Assembly (NCBI RefSeq): GCF_001424225.1
Contig: NZ_LMOR01000002.1
Coordinates: 660,524-724,523, forward strand
Length of the DNA: 64,000 nucleotides
Source: Microbacterium sp. Leaf151
GTDB taxonomy: Bacteria > Actinomycetota > Actinomycetes > Actinomycetales > Microbacteriaceae
Direction of reading: 5' to 3'
Each line of letters begins with the position of its first letter. The stretch's first letter is position 1. The notes under the pieces are model-generated. The model worked only from the letters and a program-made list of their open reading frames with translations. It did no database searches and was not told where the DNA came from. The position numbers and the translations under genes were made by a program. This document shows positions 17,163 through 26,241 of this stretch, one piece after another.

Positions 17163-18054
17163 GACCTCCCGCTTCTTCCGCGTCCGCGTCGCACGCATCA
17201 CCGACCTCACGCCGAGCTTCCGGCGTTTCACGTTCACGGGCGACGACCTCAATGAGTACGGCGACCCCGGCTTCGATCAGCGCATCAAGGTCGTCTTCCC
17301 CACCGAGACCCTGGGGTTGGATGCCATGCCCACGGGCTCGGACTGGTGGACCGACTGGCGCGCCCTTCCTGACGAAGGCCGCCTGCCCTTCCGCACCTAC
17401 ACGACGCGGGCGGTGCGGCGCGGCGATCGCGAGGTCGACATCGACATGGTCGCTCACGAGGTGATCGGACCGGCGTCGGCCTGGATCGAAAGCGCGCGCC
17501 CCGGCGACGAGGTGCTCATCTTCGCCCCCACCATCGCCCTCACCGACGTGAGCTTCGGCGTCGACTTCGTCCCACCGGCCCAGACCGGCGAATACCTTCT
17601 CGCCGGCGATGAGACCGCCGCCCCCGCCATCGCGGTGATCCTCGAACAACTCCCGCCCGATGCCACGGGCACCGTCGTGCTCGAAGTGCCCACGCCCGAA
17701 GACTGCGCCTACCTGCCGCGGCATCCGGGATTCTCGTTCCGCGTCGCGGCCCGAGCGGACGGCGACCGTCACGCGCACCTGGTCACCGCCACGCGCGACG
17801 CGGCCTTCGCCCTCACCCCCGAGGGCCACGGCGACGAGGTCGAAGAGATCGACATCGACGAGGGCATGCTCTGGGAGGTCCCGCGCACGGCCAAAGGCGG
17901 CGCGGCGCTGAAGAAGGCGCCGCTGTACGCCTGGCTCGCGGGCGAGGCGTCGGCGATCAAGGCGCTCCGCCGTCACCTCGTGACCGAGCGCGGCGTCGAC
18001 CGGCGCGCCGTGGCCTTCATGGGGTACTGGCGAACGGGCCGCGCCGAGTTCTGA
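17146..18054 (+). CDS. siderophore-interacting FAD-binding protein (ferric-siderophore reductase)
   Basis: A 302-residue flavoprotein of the SIP/ViuB family. The FAD-binding motif RTYTTR is around residues 84-89, a [10 protein letters not shown] segment lies in the NAD(P)H-binding half, and the C-terminus has [16 protein letters not shown] and [12 protein letters not shown], the family's ending. SIPs release iron from imported siderophores by reducing it to Fe(II) in the cytoplasm. It completes the uptake operon, overlapping the ATPase gene by 17 bases. Confidence 0.94.
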   Translation: MSSPRETSRFFRVRVARITDLTPSFRRFTFTGDDLNEYGDPGFDQRIKVVFPTETLGLDAMPTGSDWWTDWRALPDEGRLPFRTYTTRAVRRGDREVDIDMVAHEVIGPASAWIESARPGDEVLIFAPTIALTDVSFGVDFVPPAQTGEYLLAGDETAAPAIAVILEQLPPDATGTVVLEVPTPEDCAYLPRHPGFSFRVAARADGDRHAHLVTATRDAAFALTPEGHGDEVEEIDIDEGMLWEVPRTAKGGAALKKAPLYAWLAGEASAIKALRRHLVTERGVDRRAVAFMGYWRTGRAEF

Positions 18055-18155
18055 CAGGACTCGGGATGCCGCGCTCCCTCGCCCCGGCGGCCGTTAGGGT
18101 GGGCGACGAGTCGGACAGCCCAGCGTGGGCGACGTGGCCACAGAGGGGAGCACTC

Positions 18156-18365
18156 ATGCGTATCAGCGCACGCAATCGGTTGAAGGGCACCATCGTCGAG
18201 GTCACGAAGGGGGCGACGACCGCACACGTTCGTATCGATGTGGGCGGCTCGATCGTGACCGCGTCGATCACCAACGACGCTGTCGACGAGCTGGGGCTCG
18301 CCGTCGGCGTCGAGGCGTACGCCGTGGTGAAGGCATCCGACGTCATGGTCGCCGTCGAGGACTGA
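18156..18365 (+). CDS. molbindin (single TOBE/Mop domain protein)
   Basis: A 69-residue protein made of one TOBE domain: MRISARNRLKGTIVEV at the start, ASITNDAVDELGL in the middle and VVKASDVMVAVED at the end. Molbindins form small oligomers that bind molybdate or tungstate oxyanions, for storage or delivery to cofactor synthesis. The ATG at 18156 is chosen because it begins exactly at the domain and has AGGGGAG 6 bases upstream; a longer in-frame reading from 18066 has no such support. A -10-like TAGGGT is at 18095-18100. No modABC genes are nearby. Confidence 0.92.
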   Translation: MRISARNRLKGTIVEVTKGATTAHVRIDVGGSIVTASITNDAVDELGLAVGVEAYAVVKASDVMVAVED

Positions 18366-18440
18366 CCGACTCCCCGCATCACGTCGTCTTCGACCGCCGA
18401 GCCTCCGAGACGCTCGGGATGCCGGCGGTCGGCGTCGTGC

Positions 18441-19604
18441 TCAGCCTCGCGGTACCAGTTGTCCGATGCGCTCGATCGCCCCGCGTAGCACCTCAGGCGC
18501 GCATCCCACGTTGATCCGCACGTGCCCGACGCCCTCGTCGCCGAACAGCGGGCCGTGGTGGAGCGCGACCTTCGCTTCTCGGCGGATGAACGGCGCGGGG
18601 TTCTCCCCCCACCCGTAGGCCGAGACGTCGACCCAGGCGAGGAACCCGGCGTCGGGGATGCGGTACCGCGCCAGCGGGAGGTGCTCGGCGAGCAGGTCCG
18701 CCAGCAGACGGCGGTTGTGATCGAGGGCGGCCAATAGCCCTTCCAGCCACTCGTCGCTGTCGGCCGAGAACGCGGCACGGTTGGCGATGACGCCGAAGAG
18801 CCCCGCACGCCACTCCACCTCCCAGGGCAACGCGCGCACGACCGCGGCGGTCTCTTCGGCACCGGTCACGATGACCGCGCACTTCAGCCCTGCGAGGTTG
18901 TAGGTCTTGCTGGCACTCGTCACGGTGTACCCGACCGCGGCCGCCTCGGGCGCGGCATCCAGGAACGGGGTGAACACCGCGGGGGCGTGCGTGAGAGGAG
19001 CATGGATCTCGTCGCTGACGACCGTCGCCCCGTAGCGATGCGCCAGTCGTGCAAGGGCGGCGAGCGAGGCGCGCGTGTGCACCGTGCCGGTGGGGTTGTG
19101 CGGATTGCACAACAGCACCGACCGCGCGCCGGCGGCGAAGGCCCGTTCGATTCCCTCGAGATCGAGTCGCCAGCCCTCGCCGTCGTCGGTCAGGGGAACC
19201 CGCTCCACGATCGCGCCCGCCTCTTCGACCGTGTCGTAGAAGGGCGGGTACACCGGCGTGGTGACGATCACGCGGTCGCCGGGCGAGGTGACGGCACGCA
19301 GCACCTCGACGACCCCCATCATCACGTCGCCCGTCCAGCGGATGCGCGACGGGTCGGGACGCCAACCCCAGTGACGCTCGGCGAAGTCCGCGAAGTCGAG
19401 GTCGATCCCCGGTCGCGGCGGGGTGTACCCGGTGTCGCCGATCTCCACCGCGCGGTGAAGGGCGGCCGTGATGCCGGGAGCCAATGCGAAGTCGGTCTCG
19501 GCGACGAACATGGGGATCACGTCGTCACCGTACGAGCGCCACTTCGTGCTCGTTCGCTGACGGAGGAGGGCGAGCGGCAGGGCCTGGAGGGGAGGAACGC
19601 TCAT
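18441..19604 (-). CDS. MalY/PatB-type aminotransferase (cystathionine beta-lyase)
   Basis: A 387-residue fold-type I PLP enzyme. The PLP lysine is K233 in SASKTYNLAGLK, NPHNPTG is at 167-173 and the SDEIHAPL loop precedes the lysine; the MalY/PatB signature RWxxYGxDVIPMFVAETDF is near the N-terminus. Members cleave cystathionine to homocysteine, pyruvate and ammonia, and some also act as transcriptional modulators. With luxS making homocysteine elsewhere, it may feed methionine supply, but the substrate is not proven. ATG 19604 is used. Confidence 0.9.
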   Translation of the reverse strand: MSVPPLQALPLALLRQRTSTKWRSYGDDVIPMFVAETDFALAPGITAALHRAVEIGDTGYTPPRPGIDLDFADFAERHWGWRPDPSRIRWTGDVMMGVVEVLRAVTSPGDRVIVTTPVYPPFYDTVEEAGAIVERVPLTDDGEGWRLDLEGIERAFAAGARSVLLCNPHNPTGTVHTRASLAALARLAHRYGATVVSDEIHAPLTHAPAVFTPFLDAAPEAAAVGYTVTSASKTYNLAGLKCAVIVTGAEETAAVVRALPWEVEWRAGLFGVIANRAAFSADSDEWLEGLLAALDHNRRLLADLLAEHLPLARYRIPDAGFLAWVDVSAYGWGENPAPFIRREAKVALHHGPLFGDEGVGHVRINVGCAPEVLRGAIERIGQLVPRG

Positions 19605-19694
19605 GTCGCGAGCCTAATAAGCGCCCCGGATGCCGAGGAATCGGCGCGTCAGACGGCGAAACACGAGCACGGTGCCCCCTTCCCGGAGACACAC

Positions 19695-19724
19695 GAACGC
19701 CCGCCCCCGAAGGGACGGGCGTTC
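19695..19724 (-). terminator. hairpin downstream of the suf operon
   Basis: Arms GAACGCCCG and CGGGCGTTC enclose a GC-rich loop with a TTCG core. The hairpin starts 12 bases past the last gene's stop codon on the minus strand. No T-tract is seen. Confidence 0.6.
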
Positions 19725-19735
19725 ATTGGGCAGGG

Positions 19736-20065
19736 TCAGATCGCGAAACCGAGGGCCCGCATCATGTCGCGGCCGTCGTCGGTGATCCGTTCGGGGCCCC
19801 ACGGCGGCATCCACACCCAATTGATGCGGAAACGGTCCACCACGTTGTCGAGGGACTGGGCGGTCTGTTCTTCGAGCACGTCGGTCAGCGGGCAGCCGGC
19901 CGAGGTGAGGGTCATGTGGATGACGAGGGCGTCGTTCTCGTCATCCCATGCGAGGTCGTAGATGAGCCCCAGGTCGACGACGTTGATCCCCAGTTCGGGG
20001 TCCATGACGTCTTTCAGGGCCTCGGTGACCTCGTCGTACTTCTCGGGCGCGAGCGTTGCGGTCAT
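19736..20065 (-). CDS. sufT: SufT/MIP18-family Fe-S assembly factor (DUF59)
   Basis: A 109-residue DUF59/MIP18 protein with the family core DPELGINVVDLGLIY, a conserved Cys in SAGCPL and the C-terminal WMPPWGPERI. These proteins help mature Fe-S proteins downstream of the SUF scaffold. It is the last gene of the suf operon, 9 bases after sufC. The SufT name is by position and fold; PaaD-like paralogues share the domain. Confidence 0.88.
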   Translation of the reverse strand: MTATLAPEKYDEVTEALKDVMDPELGINVVDLGLIYDLAWDDENDALVIHMTLTSAGCPLTDVLEEQTAQSLDNVVDRFRINWVWMPPWGPERITDDGRDMMRALGFAI

Positions 20066-20074
20066 GTAACGATC

Positions 20075-20845
20075 TTACGCGTCGACCGGCGTACCGGCCT
20101 CGAGGAAACGGTCGTAACCCTCTTCTTCGAGACGGTCGGCGAGTTCAGGGCCGCCCTCTTCGACGATCCGGCCCTTGACGACCACGTGCACGAAGTCCGG
20201 ACGGATGTAACGGAGGATGCGCGTGTAGTGCGTGATGAGCAGCACGCCGAGGTCGGTCTGCTCCTTGGCGCGGTTGACACCCTCCGAGACGATCTTGAGC
20301 GCGTCGACGTCGAGGCCGGAGTCGGTCTCGTCGAGCACGGCGATCTTGGGCTTCAACAGCTCGAGCTGGAGGATCTCGTGACGCTTCTTCTCACCACCGG
20401 AGAACCCCTCGTTGACGTTGCGCGCAGCGAAAGTCGGGTCCATGCGCAGGTTCGACATGGCGCCCTTGACGTCCTTGGTCCAGCCGCGGATGGCCGGAGC
20501 CTCGCCGTCGATGGCCGTCTTGGCGGTGCGGAGGAAGTTCGTGACCGTGACACCCGGGATCTCGACCGGGTACTGCATGGCGAGGAAGAGACCGGCGCGG
20601 GCGCGCTCGTCGACGGTCATCTCGAGCACGTCTTCACCGTCGAGCGTGATGGAGCCGCTCGTGACGGTGTACTTGGGGTGACCGGCGATCGTGTACGCCA
20701 GAGTCGACTTGCCGGAGCCGTTGGGGCCCATGATGGCGTGGGTCTCACCGGTGCGGAGCGTCAGCGTCACACCGTTGAGGATCGGGGTCGTACCGTTCTC
20801 CGTCTCGACCGTCACGTGGAGGTCGCGGATCTCGAGGACAGGCAT
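20075..20845 (-). CDS. sufC: Fe-S cluster assembly ATPase SufC
   Basis: A 256-residue ABC-type ATPase that binds SufB and SufD and drives cluster assembly on the scaffold. Walker A GPNGSGKST (40-48), signature FSGGEKKRHEILQ, Walker B AVLDETDSGLDVDALK and LLITHYTRIL, all distinctive of SufC rather than of a transporter ATPase. It follows the Rieske-type ferredoxin gene after about 37 bases. Confidence 0.96.
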   Translation of the reverse strand: MPVLEIRDLHVTVETENGTTPILNGVTLTLRTGETHAIMGPNGSGKSTLAYTIAGHPKYTVTSGSITLDGEDVLEMTVDERARAGLFLAMQYPVEIPGVTVTNFLRTAKTAIDGEAPAIRGWTKDVKGAMSNLRMDPTFAARNVNEGFSGGEKKRHEILQLELLKPKIAVLDETDSGLDVDALKIVSEGVNRAKEQTDLGVLLITHYTRILRYIRPDFVHVVVKGRIVEEGGPELADRLEEEGYDRFLEAGTPVDA

Positions 20846-20882
20846 GGGGTTCCTTACGTAAGTCTGTGGTCGTGGGCGCGGC

Positions 20883-21212
20883 TCAGGCCGTCGCCTTGGT
20901 GACGGAAGGATCGATGAGCACGTCGTCTCCGTCGATCACGACCTCGTACACGGGCACCGGCTCGAAGGCCGGAAGGTTCAGGGGGCGACCGGTCTTCAGC
21001 GAGAAGGCCGAGCCGTGCGCCCAGCACTCCAGCGTCTCGCCCTCGACGAACCCGTCCGACAGCGAGATGTCGCCGTGGGTGCAGACGTCTCCGATCGCGT
21101 GCACCTCGCCGTTGCCGTCGAGGACGACGGCGATCGCGGTGCCGTCGATCTCGACACGGTGCGCTTCGTCTTGCACGAGGTCGCTCAGCGCGCAGGCGCG
21201 CGAGGCGCTCAC
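20883..21212 (-). CDS. Rieske-type ferredoxin of the suf operon
   Basis: A 109-residue Rieske [2Fe-2S] protein. The ligand pairs are CTH in GDVCTHGDISLSDG and CWAH in LECWAHGSAF (C-x-H and C-x2-H), the spacing of a bacterial dioxygenase-type ferredoxin. Its place between sufD and sufC suggests electron supply for cluster assembly or repair. GTG 21212 overlaps the sufD stop by 4 bases, which decides the start; a longer in-frame reading is an artefact inside sufD. Confidence 0.93.
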   Translation of the reverse strand: MSASRACALSDLVQDEAHRVEIDGTAIAVVLDGNGEVHAIGDVCTHGDISLSDGFVEGETLECWAHGSAFSLKTGRPLNLPAFEPVPVYEVVIDGDDVLIDPSVTKATA

Positions 21213-22402
21213 GCGGCGGCCCCCTCGGCCAGCTCGCGCTCGATCGCCTCCGTCAGCTCGGTCTCGAGCTCGGCGATGCCGATGCGCTGCACGATCTCGC
21301 TGAGGAAGCCGAGCACGACCAGTCGTCGCGCCTCGTCTTCGGCGATGCCGCGAGCCTGCAGGTAGAACAGCTGCTCGTCGTCGAAACGACCCGTGGCGCT
21401 GGCGTGGCCCGCTCCCTGGATGTCGCCGGTCTCGATCTCGAGGTTGGGGATCGAGTCGGCACGCGCGCCATCGGTGAGCACGAGGTTGCGGTTGGCCTCG
21501 TACGAGTCGGTGCCGGTGGCATCCGGTCCGATGAGCACGTCGCCGATCCACACGCTCCGGGCGCTCCTGCCCTGCAACGCGCCCTTGTAGAGCACGTCGC
21601 CGACCGTGTGCGGTCCCTTGTGGTGCAGGTAGACCTGCGACTCGAGGTGCTGGCCGGCGTCGGCGAACGACAGACCGTACAGGCGCCCCTCGGACCCCGC
21701 GCCCGAGAGCTCGACCGAGGGGTTCACGCGCACGACCCCGCCGCCGAAGCTCACCACGACGTGCGTGAGCTTGGCGTCGCGGTCGACACGGGCCTGGTGG
21801 GCCGAGGCGTGGATCGCGTCGTCGTCCCACTTCTGCACCGACACGACCGTGAGGTCGGCGCCGTCGCGCACGAGGATCTCGACGTTCTGCGCGTGCTGGG
21901 CGGTGCCCTCGTGCCGCAGGACGACGGTGCCGCGTGAGTTCGGCTGCGCCTCGATCACGACGTGGGCGTGCGCCAGACCACCGGTGCCGGTCAGCCGCAC
22001 CACCACGGGCTCGTCGAGCTCGACGTTCGCGGGGATCCGCAGCAGCGGCGCCTCGGATTCATGCGTCCAGGCGAGGGCGGCGATCAGATCTTCTGGACGG
22101 AAGTGCTCGCCGCGCGGCGCGTCGCCGGCCGCGAGACGAAGCTGCTCGACCTCGGCCGGAGCGTCGACCTCGACGTGCATGACGCCCGTCGGGCCGGCCT
22201 CGTCGACGAAGAGCGGCGCGAGCCGGTCGACGGGGCTGAGCTTCCAGTTGACCTCGCGGCCCGTCGGCGTGCCGAAGTCGGCCGGATCGAACGAGGTCGC
22301 CCGCTCCGAGCGCGTCTGCACCGGAACGATGGATGCCACGAGGGCGGCCGGGTCGATGTCACCCGCCACGGAATCCGCGGGGGTCGTGGTCGCTGTCGTC
22401 AT
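21209..22402 (-). CDS. sufD: Fe-S cluster assembly protein SufD
   Basis: A 397-residue beta-helix scaffold subunit that pairs with SufB. Signatures include GTGGLAHAHVVIEA, the GAGSEGRLYGL segment, and the C-terminal GHASATGRFDDEQLFYLQARG, which places the conserved His in GHAS. ATG 22402 starts immediately after the sufB TAA, and the stop overlaps the next GTG, so sufB-sufD-ferredoxin are tightly coupled. Confidence 0.95.
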   Translation of the reverse strand: MTTATTTPADSVAGDIDPAALVASIVPVQTRSERATSFDPADFGTPTGREVNWKLSPVDRLAPLFVDEAGPTGVMHVEVDAPAEVEQLRLAAGDAPRGEHFRPEDLIAALAWTHESEAPLLRIPANVELDEPVVVRLTGTGGLAHAHVVIEAQPNSRGTVVLRHEGTAQHAQNVEILVRDGADLTVVSVQKWDDDAIHASAHQARVDRDAKLTHVVVSFGGGVVRVNPSVELSGAGSEGRLYGLSFADAGQHLESQVYLHHKGPHTVGDVLYKGALQGRSARSVWIGDVLIGPDATGTDSYEANRNLVLTDGARADSIPNLEIETGDIQGAGHASATGRFDDEQLFYLQARGIAEDEARRLVVLGFLSEIVQRIGIAELETELTEAIERELAEGAAA

Positions 22403-23821
22403 TTAACCGACACTGCCTTCCATGCCCATCTCGATGAGCTTGTTCAGTTCGAGGGCGTACTCCATCGGCAGTTCGCGCGCGATGGGCTCGATGAACCCGC
22501 GCACGATCATGGCCATGGCTTCGTCTTCGGGGAGGCCGCGCGACTGCAGGTAGAAGAGCTGCTCTTCGCTGACCTTCGAGACGGTCGCCTCGTGGCCGAG
22601 TTGCACGTCGTCGACGCGGATGTCGATCGAGGGGTACGTGTCGCTCCGCGAGATGGTGTCGACCAGCAGCGCGTCGCAGCGCACCGTGTTGGCGGAGTGG
22701 TGCGCGTTGGCATCCACCCGCACCTCGCCCCGGTACCCGGCACGACCGCCGCCACGGGCGATCGACTTCGACACGATGGACGACTGCGTGTACGGCGCCA
22801 TGTGAATCATCTTCGCGCCGGCGTCCTGGTGCTGACCGGGACCCGCGAAGGCCACCGAGAGGGTCTCGCCCTTGGCGTGCTCGCCCATCAGGTAGATGGA
22901 GGGGTACTTCATCGTCACCTTGGAGCCGATGTTGCCGTCGACCCACTCCATGGTCGCGCCCTCGTGGGCGACGGCCCGCTTGGTGACGAGGTTGTAGACG
23001 TTGTTCGACCAGTTCTGGATCGTCGTGTAGCGAACGCGGGCGTTCTTCTTCACGATGATCTCGACGACGGCCGAGTGCAGCGAGTCGCTCTTGTAGATCG
23101 GCGCCGTGCAGCCCTCGATGTAGTGCACGTAGCTGTCTTCGTCGGCGATGATCAGCGTCCGCTCGAACTGACCCATGTTCTCGGTGTTGATGCGGAAGTA
23201 CGCCTGCAGCGGGATCTCGACGCGCACGCCCTTGGGGACGTAGACGAAGGAGCCACCCGACCAGACGGCGGTGTTGAGGGCCGCGAACTTGTTGTCACCC
23301 GCGGGGATGACGGTGCCGAAGTACTCCTCGAAGAACTCCGGGTGCTCGCGCAGCGCAGTGTCGGTGTCCATGAAGATGACACCCTGCTGCTCGAGGTCCT
23401 CGCGGATCTGGTGGTAGACCACCTCGGACTCGTACTGGGCGGCGACGCCGGCGACGAGGCGCTGACGCTCGGCCTCGGGGATGCCGAGCTTCTCGTAGGT
23501 GTTGCGGATCTCTTCCGGAAGGTCTTCCCAGGACTGGGCCTGCTTCTCGGTCGAGCGCACGAAGTACTTGATGTTGTCGAAGTCGATCTCGCTGAGATCG
23601 GCACCCCAGGTGGGCATGGGCTTGCGGCCGAAGAGCTGGTAGCCCTTGAGGCGCGTCTTCAGCATCCACTCCGGCTCGGACTTCAGGGAGGAGATGCCGC
23701 GAACGACGTCCTCGTTGATCCCCCGCTGCGCGAGCGCACCGGCGGCATCGGTGTCGTGCCAGCCGAACTCGTATTGCCCCAGGCTTTCGAGCTCGGGTCG
23801 GTCGATGAGTACATCGGACAT
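22403..23821 (-). CDS. sufB: Fe-S cluster assembly scaffold SufB
   Basis: A 472-residue scaffold protein, first gene of the operon. Typical SufB segments are [52 protein letters not shown] and the C-terminal [21 protein letters not shown]. The ATG at 23821 is preferred over GTG 23830 because the AAGGAGA site lies about 10 bases before it and the protein then begins MSDVLID as in relatives. No SufR-type repressor and no cysteine desulfurase or SufU gene is adjacent. Confidence 0.96.
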   Translation of the reverse strand: MSDVLIDRPELESLGQYEFGWHDTDAAGALAQRGINEDVVRGISSLKSEPEWMLKTRLKGYQLFGRKPMPTWGADLSEIDFDNIKYFVRSTEKQAQSWEDLPEEIRNTYEKLGIPEAERQRLVAGVAAQYESEVVYHQIREDLEQQGVIFMDTDTALREHPEFFEEYFGTVIPAGDNKFAALNTAVWSGGSFVYVPKGVRVEIPLQAYFRINTENMGQFERTLIIADEDSYVHYIEGCTAPIYKSDSLHSAVVEIIVKKNARVRYTTIQNWSNNVYNLVTKRAVAHEGATMEWVDGNIGSKVTMKYPSIYLMGEHAKGETLSVAFAGPGQHQDAGAKMIHMAPYTQSSIVSKSIARGGGRAGYRGEVRVDANAHHSANTVRCDALLVDTISRSDTYPSIDIRVDDVQLGHEATVSKVSEEQLFYLQSRGLPEDEAMAMIVRGFIEPIARELPMEYALELNKLIEMGMEGSVG

Positions 23822-23937
23822 GGTGATCACTCTCCTTCTCGGGCCTCAACGGTGTCATCCGCCCCGGCATTCCGGACTCCGGTCGAAGTCCCAGGAATGT
23901 CGCTGGTGGGCCCGTTCGAAGGCGCTGGCGGCGCGCC

Positions 23938-23943
23938 TAGACT
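23938..23943 (+). promoter_or_regulatory. possible -10 element for ctaA
   Basis: TAGACT lies 7 bases before a GTG at 23951 that is in frame with ctaA, so transcription could be leaderless from there. Confidence 0.35.
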
Positions 23944-24076
23944 GTCTCTGGTGCGGATCGCGCGAGCGACGCACCCGGACCCTTCGATTCTACAGGCACC
24001 CGCTCCCGGAACGGCAGCACCGCTCCCCCGCACACCGGGACCGCCGGGGCCACCTCGACGCCAGGAAGCCGCACGC

Positions 24077-25063
24077 ATGCCCTCCGCTTCGTCCCCCACG
24101 TCACCGACCCGCGCTCCCGAGCCCCTGCGACGCTTCGTCGCGTGGTTGCCCGTCGACGTCGACCGGCGGGTGCGGGTGTTCGCGTGGCTGTCGTTCATCG
24201 CGGAGGTGCTGATCATCGGCACCGGCGGCGCCGTCCGGCTCACCGGGTCGGGACTCGGCTGCCCGACGTGGCCGCGGTGCACACCCGACTCCCTGATCAA
24301 CACGCCCGAGATGGGCATCCACGGCGTCATCGAGTTCGGCAACCGCACGCTGACCGGGCTCGTCGGCATTCTGGCGATCGCGGTCGTCGTGCTCGTGTGG
24401 CGCATGCGTCACGAGCGCCGGGTGCTCTTCGTCCTCTCGCTCATCGTGCTGGTGGGCATCGTCGCGCAGGCGATCGTGGGCGGCATCACGGTGCTGACGG
24501 GCCTGAACCCCTTCATCGTCGGCTTCCACTACGTCGCGTCGGTCTCGCTCGTCGCCGTGTGCGCGGCCTTCCTGGTGCGGATGTACCAGCCGGCCGGCGC
24601 CCGCACACTCGCCGCCCCGCGCTGGTTCGCAGGACTCGTGCACGCCACCACAGCGATCCTCGCGCTGACCATCGTCTTCGGCGTGCTCACCACGGGTGCG
24701 GGTCCCCACTCGGGTGACGAGGCCTCCATTCGCAACGGGTTCGACGCCGAAGTGCTCGAGCACGTGCACGCGTGGCCCGGGTACGCACTGTTCGCCCTCA
24801 CCCTCGTGGTCGTCGTGATCGCGTGGCGGCTCCGCCTGCCGGTACGTCGTTGGGCGACCGCCTTGCTGGCCGTCGAACTCGTGCAGATCGCCGTCGGCCT
24901 CTACCAGGCGCGCAACGGCCTGCCCGAGCTCGCCGTCGGCACCCACATGGTGCTCGCCGCTCTGGCCGCGGCGACCATGACCGTCGTCGTTCTTCGCCTG
25001 AAGCAGCCGGCCATCGCCAACGAGCCGATCATGCGTCGCGAGACGGCGTCCGCGCGCCGCTGA
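24077..25063 (+). CDS. ctaA: heme A synthase (COX15/CtaA family)
   Basis: A 328-residue membrane enzyme with eight predicted helices that oxidises the C8 methyl of heme O to give heme A for cytochrome oxidase. The family features are GAVRLTGSGLGCPTWP with a cysteine pair (C62, C68) in the first extracytoplasmic loop, IHGVIEFGNR with a heme-ligand His, HSGDEASIRNGFD in the middle and a late GTHMVLA. The ATG at 24077 gives normal length. An in-frame GTG at 23951, 7 bases after a -10-like TAGACT, would add a 42-residue Pro-rich extension and cannot be excluded. Confidence 0.92.
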   Translation: MPSASSPTSPTRAPEPLRRFVAWLPVDVDRRVRVFAWLSFIAEVLIIGTGGAVRLTGSGLGCPTWPRCTPDSLINTPEMGIHGVIEFGNRTLTGLVGILAIAVVVLVWRMRHERRVLFVLSLIVLVGIVAQAIVGGITVLTGLNPFIVGFHYVASVSLVAVCAAFLVRMYQPAGARTLAAPRWFAGLVHATTAILALTIVFGVLTTGAGPHSGDEASIRNGFDAEVLEHVHAWPGYALFALTLVVVVIAWRLRLPVRRWATALLAVELVQIAVGLYQARNGLPELAVGTHMVLAALAAATMTVVVLRLKQPAIANEPIMRRETASARR

Positions 25064-25263
25064 GCACCCGCCGGCCGGTGCCGTCGGGGCGAGACGGCGC
25101 TCTTATACGCTCATAGGGCATTCATCGGCGACCCCTAACGCCGACACCGCCGGGTGAGACAGTGTTGTTCCCCGGGTGCCCCGCGCCCGTGATCCATCCG
25201 ATGCCACCGCGTCGGATGACGCTTTCCGACTCCCCCGGGTCGGAACGACAAGGAGTTCATCCC

Positions 25264-25749
25264 ATGCACACTCGTCCCCGTCTGCTGACCAGCATCCCCT
25301 TCTGGGTGCTCGTCGCCGGATCCCTGGCCGCCATCATCGGCGGACTCGCGATCGTCCTGAACGGGATCACCGCGATGGAGGAGGTCCTCAACGACCCCAA
25401 CGCCACCGTCGTGCAGGTCTACGTCGGTCAGTCGTGGGTCGTCGTCGGCGCCGCGGTGCTCGGTGCCGGTGCCGTGGGCATCGTGGCCGTTCTCGCGCTG
25501 GGCGCAGCCGCCGCCCTGACCCGCCGCCCGGACGTGGCGGTCGAGAGCATCGACTGGTCCAGCGACGACGAGACGGTCGCCGAGCCCGCCGTCGCGGCGT
25601 ACACCCCCGCCACGACCGCCGCCCCCATCTCGGTGGAGGACGCCGACGTCGAGACGCCGTCGACGGCTCCCGCTCCGGCCCGCGCCGCGGCCGAGGCCGG
25701 TCACGACGCCCCCAAGCTCGATGCCGGAGACGACGCCACGCGTCGCTGA
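25264..25749 (+). CDS. two-helix membrane protein of unknown function
   Basis: A 161-residue protein with two hydrophobic segments (about 11-35 and 58-86) joined by a short extracytoplasmic loop with NDPNATVVQVYVGQSW, then an acidic, Ala/Pro-rich cytoplasmic tail. I do not recognise a named family, though similar proteins are common in this group. The start is the ATG at 25264, with AAGGAG 8 bases upstream. It lies between ctaA and ctaB, but nothing shows a link to heme synthesis. Confidence 0.75.
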   Translation: MHTRPRLLTSIPFWVLVAGSLAAIIGGLAIVLNGITAMEEVLNDPNATVVQVYVGQSWVVVGAAVLGAGAVGIVAVLALGAAAALTRRPDVAVESIDWSSDDETVAEPAVAAYTPATTAAPISVEDADVETPSTAPAPARAAAEAGHDAPKLDAGDDATRR

Positions 25750-25864
25750 TCCCGCTCGGACGAACGCGCCCGCTCCCTTCCGGGGGTGGGCGCGTTCGCG
25801 TGCCTCGACCTCGCGCGTCGGCTCCACCCCGCGCCTCGACTCCGCCTCGCGCCTCGACGCCACT

Positions 25865-25950
25865 CGCCCACCGGAGGAAATTCCGCGAGCGGAGGACGGA
25901 TGCCGGAGCGGCGGCCCTCCGCCGGCGGAACCTCCTCCGCTTCCGCGGCC
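25865..25950. repeat. REP-like palindromic repeat, copy 1
   Basis: Copy 1 of an 86-base element with an outer dyad (CCGCGAGCGGAGGA pairing with TCCTCCGCTTCCGCGG) and an inner CGGCGG-CCCT-CCGCCG hairpin. It contains one GGATGCC. Confidence 0.8.
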
Positions 25951-26015
25951 ACCCCGCGGCATCCACGCCCTCTACCGAACGCCGCGGCTCACCGAACGCC
26001 GCGGCGCGCGCCACC

Positions 26016-26101
26016 CGCCCACCGGAGGAGATTGCGCGAGCGGAGGATGGATGCCGCAGCGGCGGTCATCCGCCGGCGGAACCTCCTCCGCTCCCGCGGC
26101 C
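26016..26101. repeat. REP-like palindromic repeat, copy 2
   Basis: Same length and orientation as copy 1, differing at a minority of positions (about 9 of 86 by eye) while keeping the outer dyad and the GGATGCC. Confidence 0.8.
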
Positions 26102-26198
26102 TCTCCGCCCACACCCGTCGACGCCCACGCCCAACCGCGTCGCGGTCGAGCGACGTCGGGGGCGCGACGGCATCCCACGCGCCACTGCTCAAAACGCC

Positions 26199-26231
26199 GA
26201 AGCGCCCGCCCCGATGGGGGACAGGCGCTTC
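26199..26231 (-). terminator. Rho-independent terminator of ctaB
   Basis: On the minus strand GAAGCGCCTGTCCCC, loop, GGGGCGGGCGCTTC, then GGCGTTTTGAG. It lies 10 bases past the ctaB stop and has a short T-run, so it is a convincing terminator. Confidence 0.8.
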
Positions 26232-26241
26232 GCGGATCAGG

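Larger units (their letters stand above)
25750..26241. other. 492-base non-coding spacer with REP-like repeats
   Basis: No credible gene. It holds short CGCCTCGAC-type reiterations near 25800-25860, two 86-base palindromic repeats (25865-25950 and 26016-26101), and the ctaB terminator (26199-26231). Confidence 0.7.
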
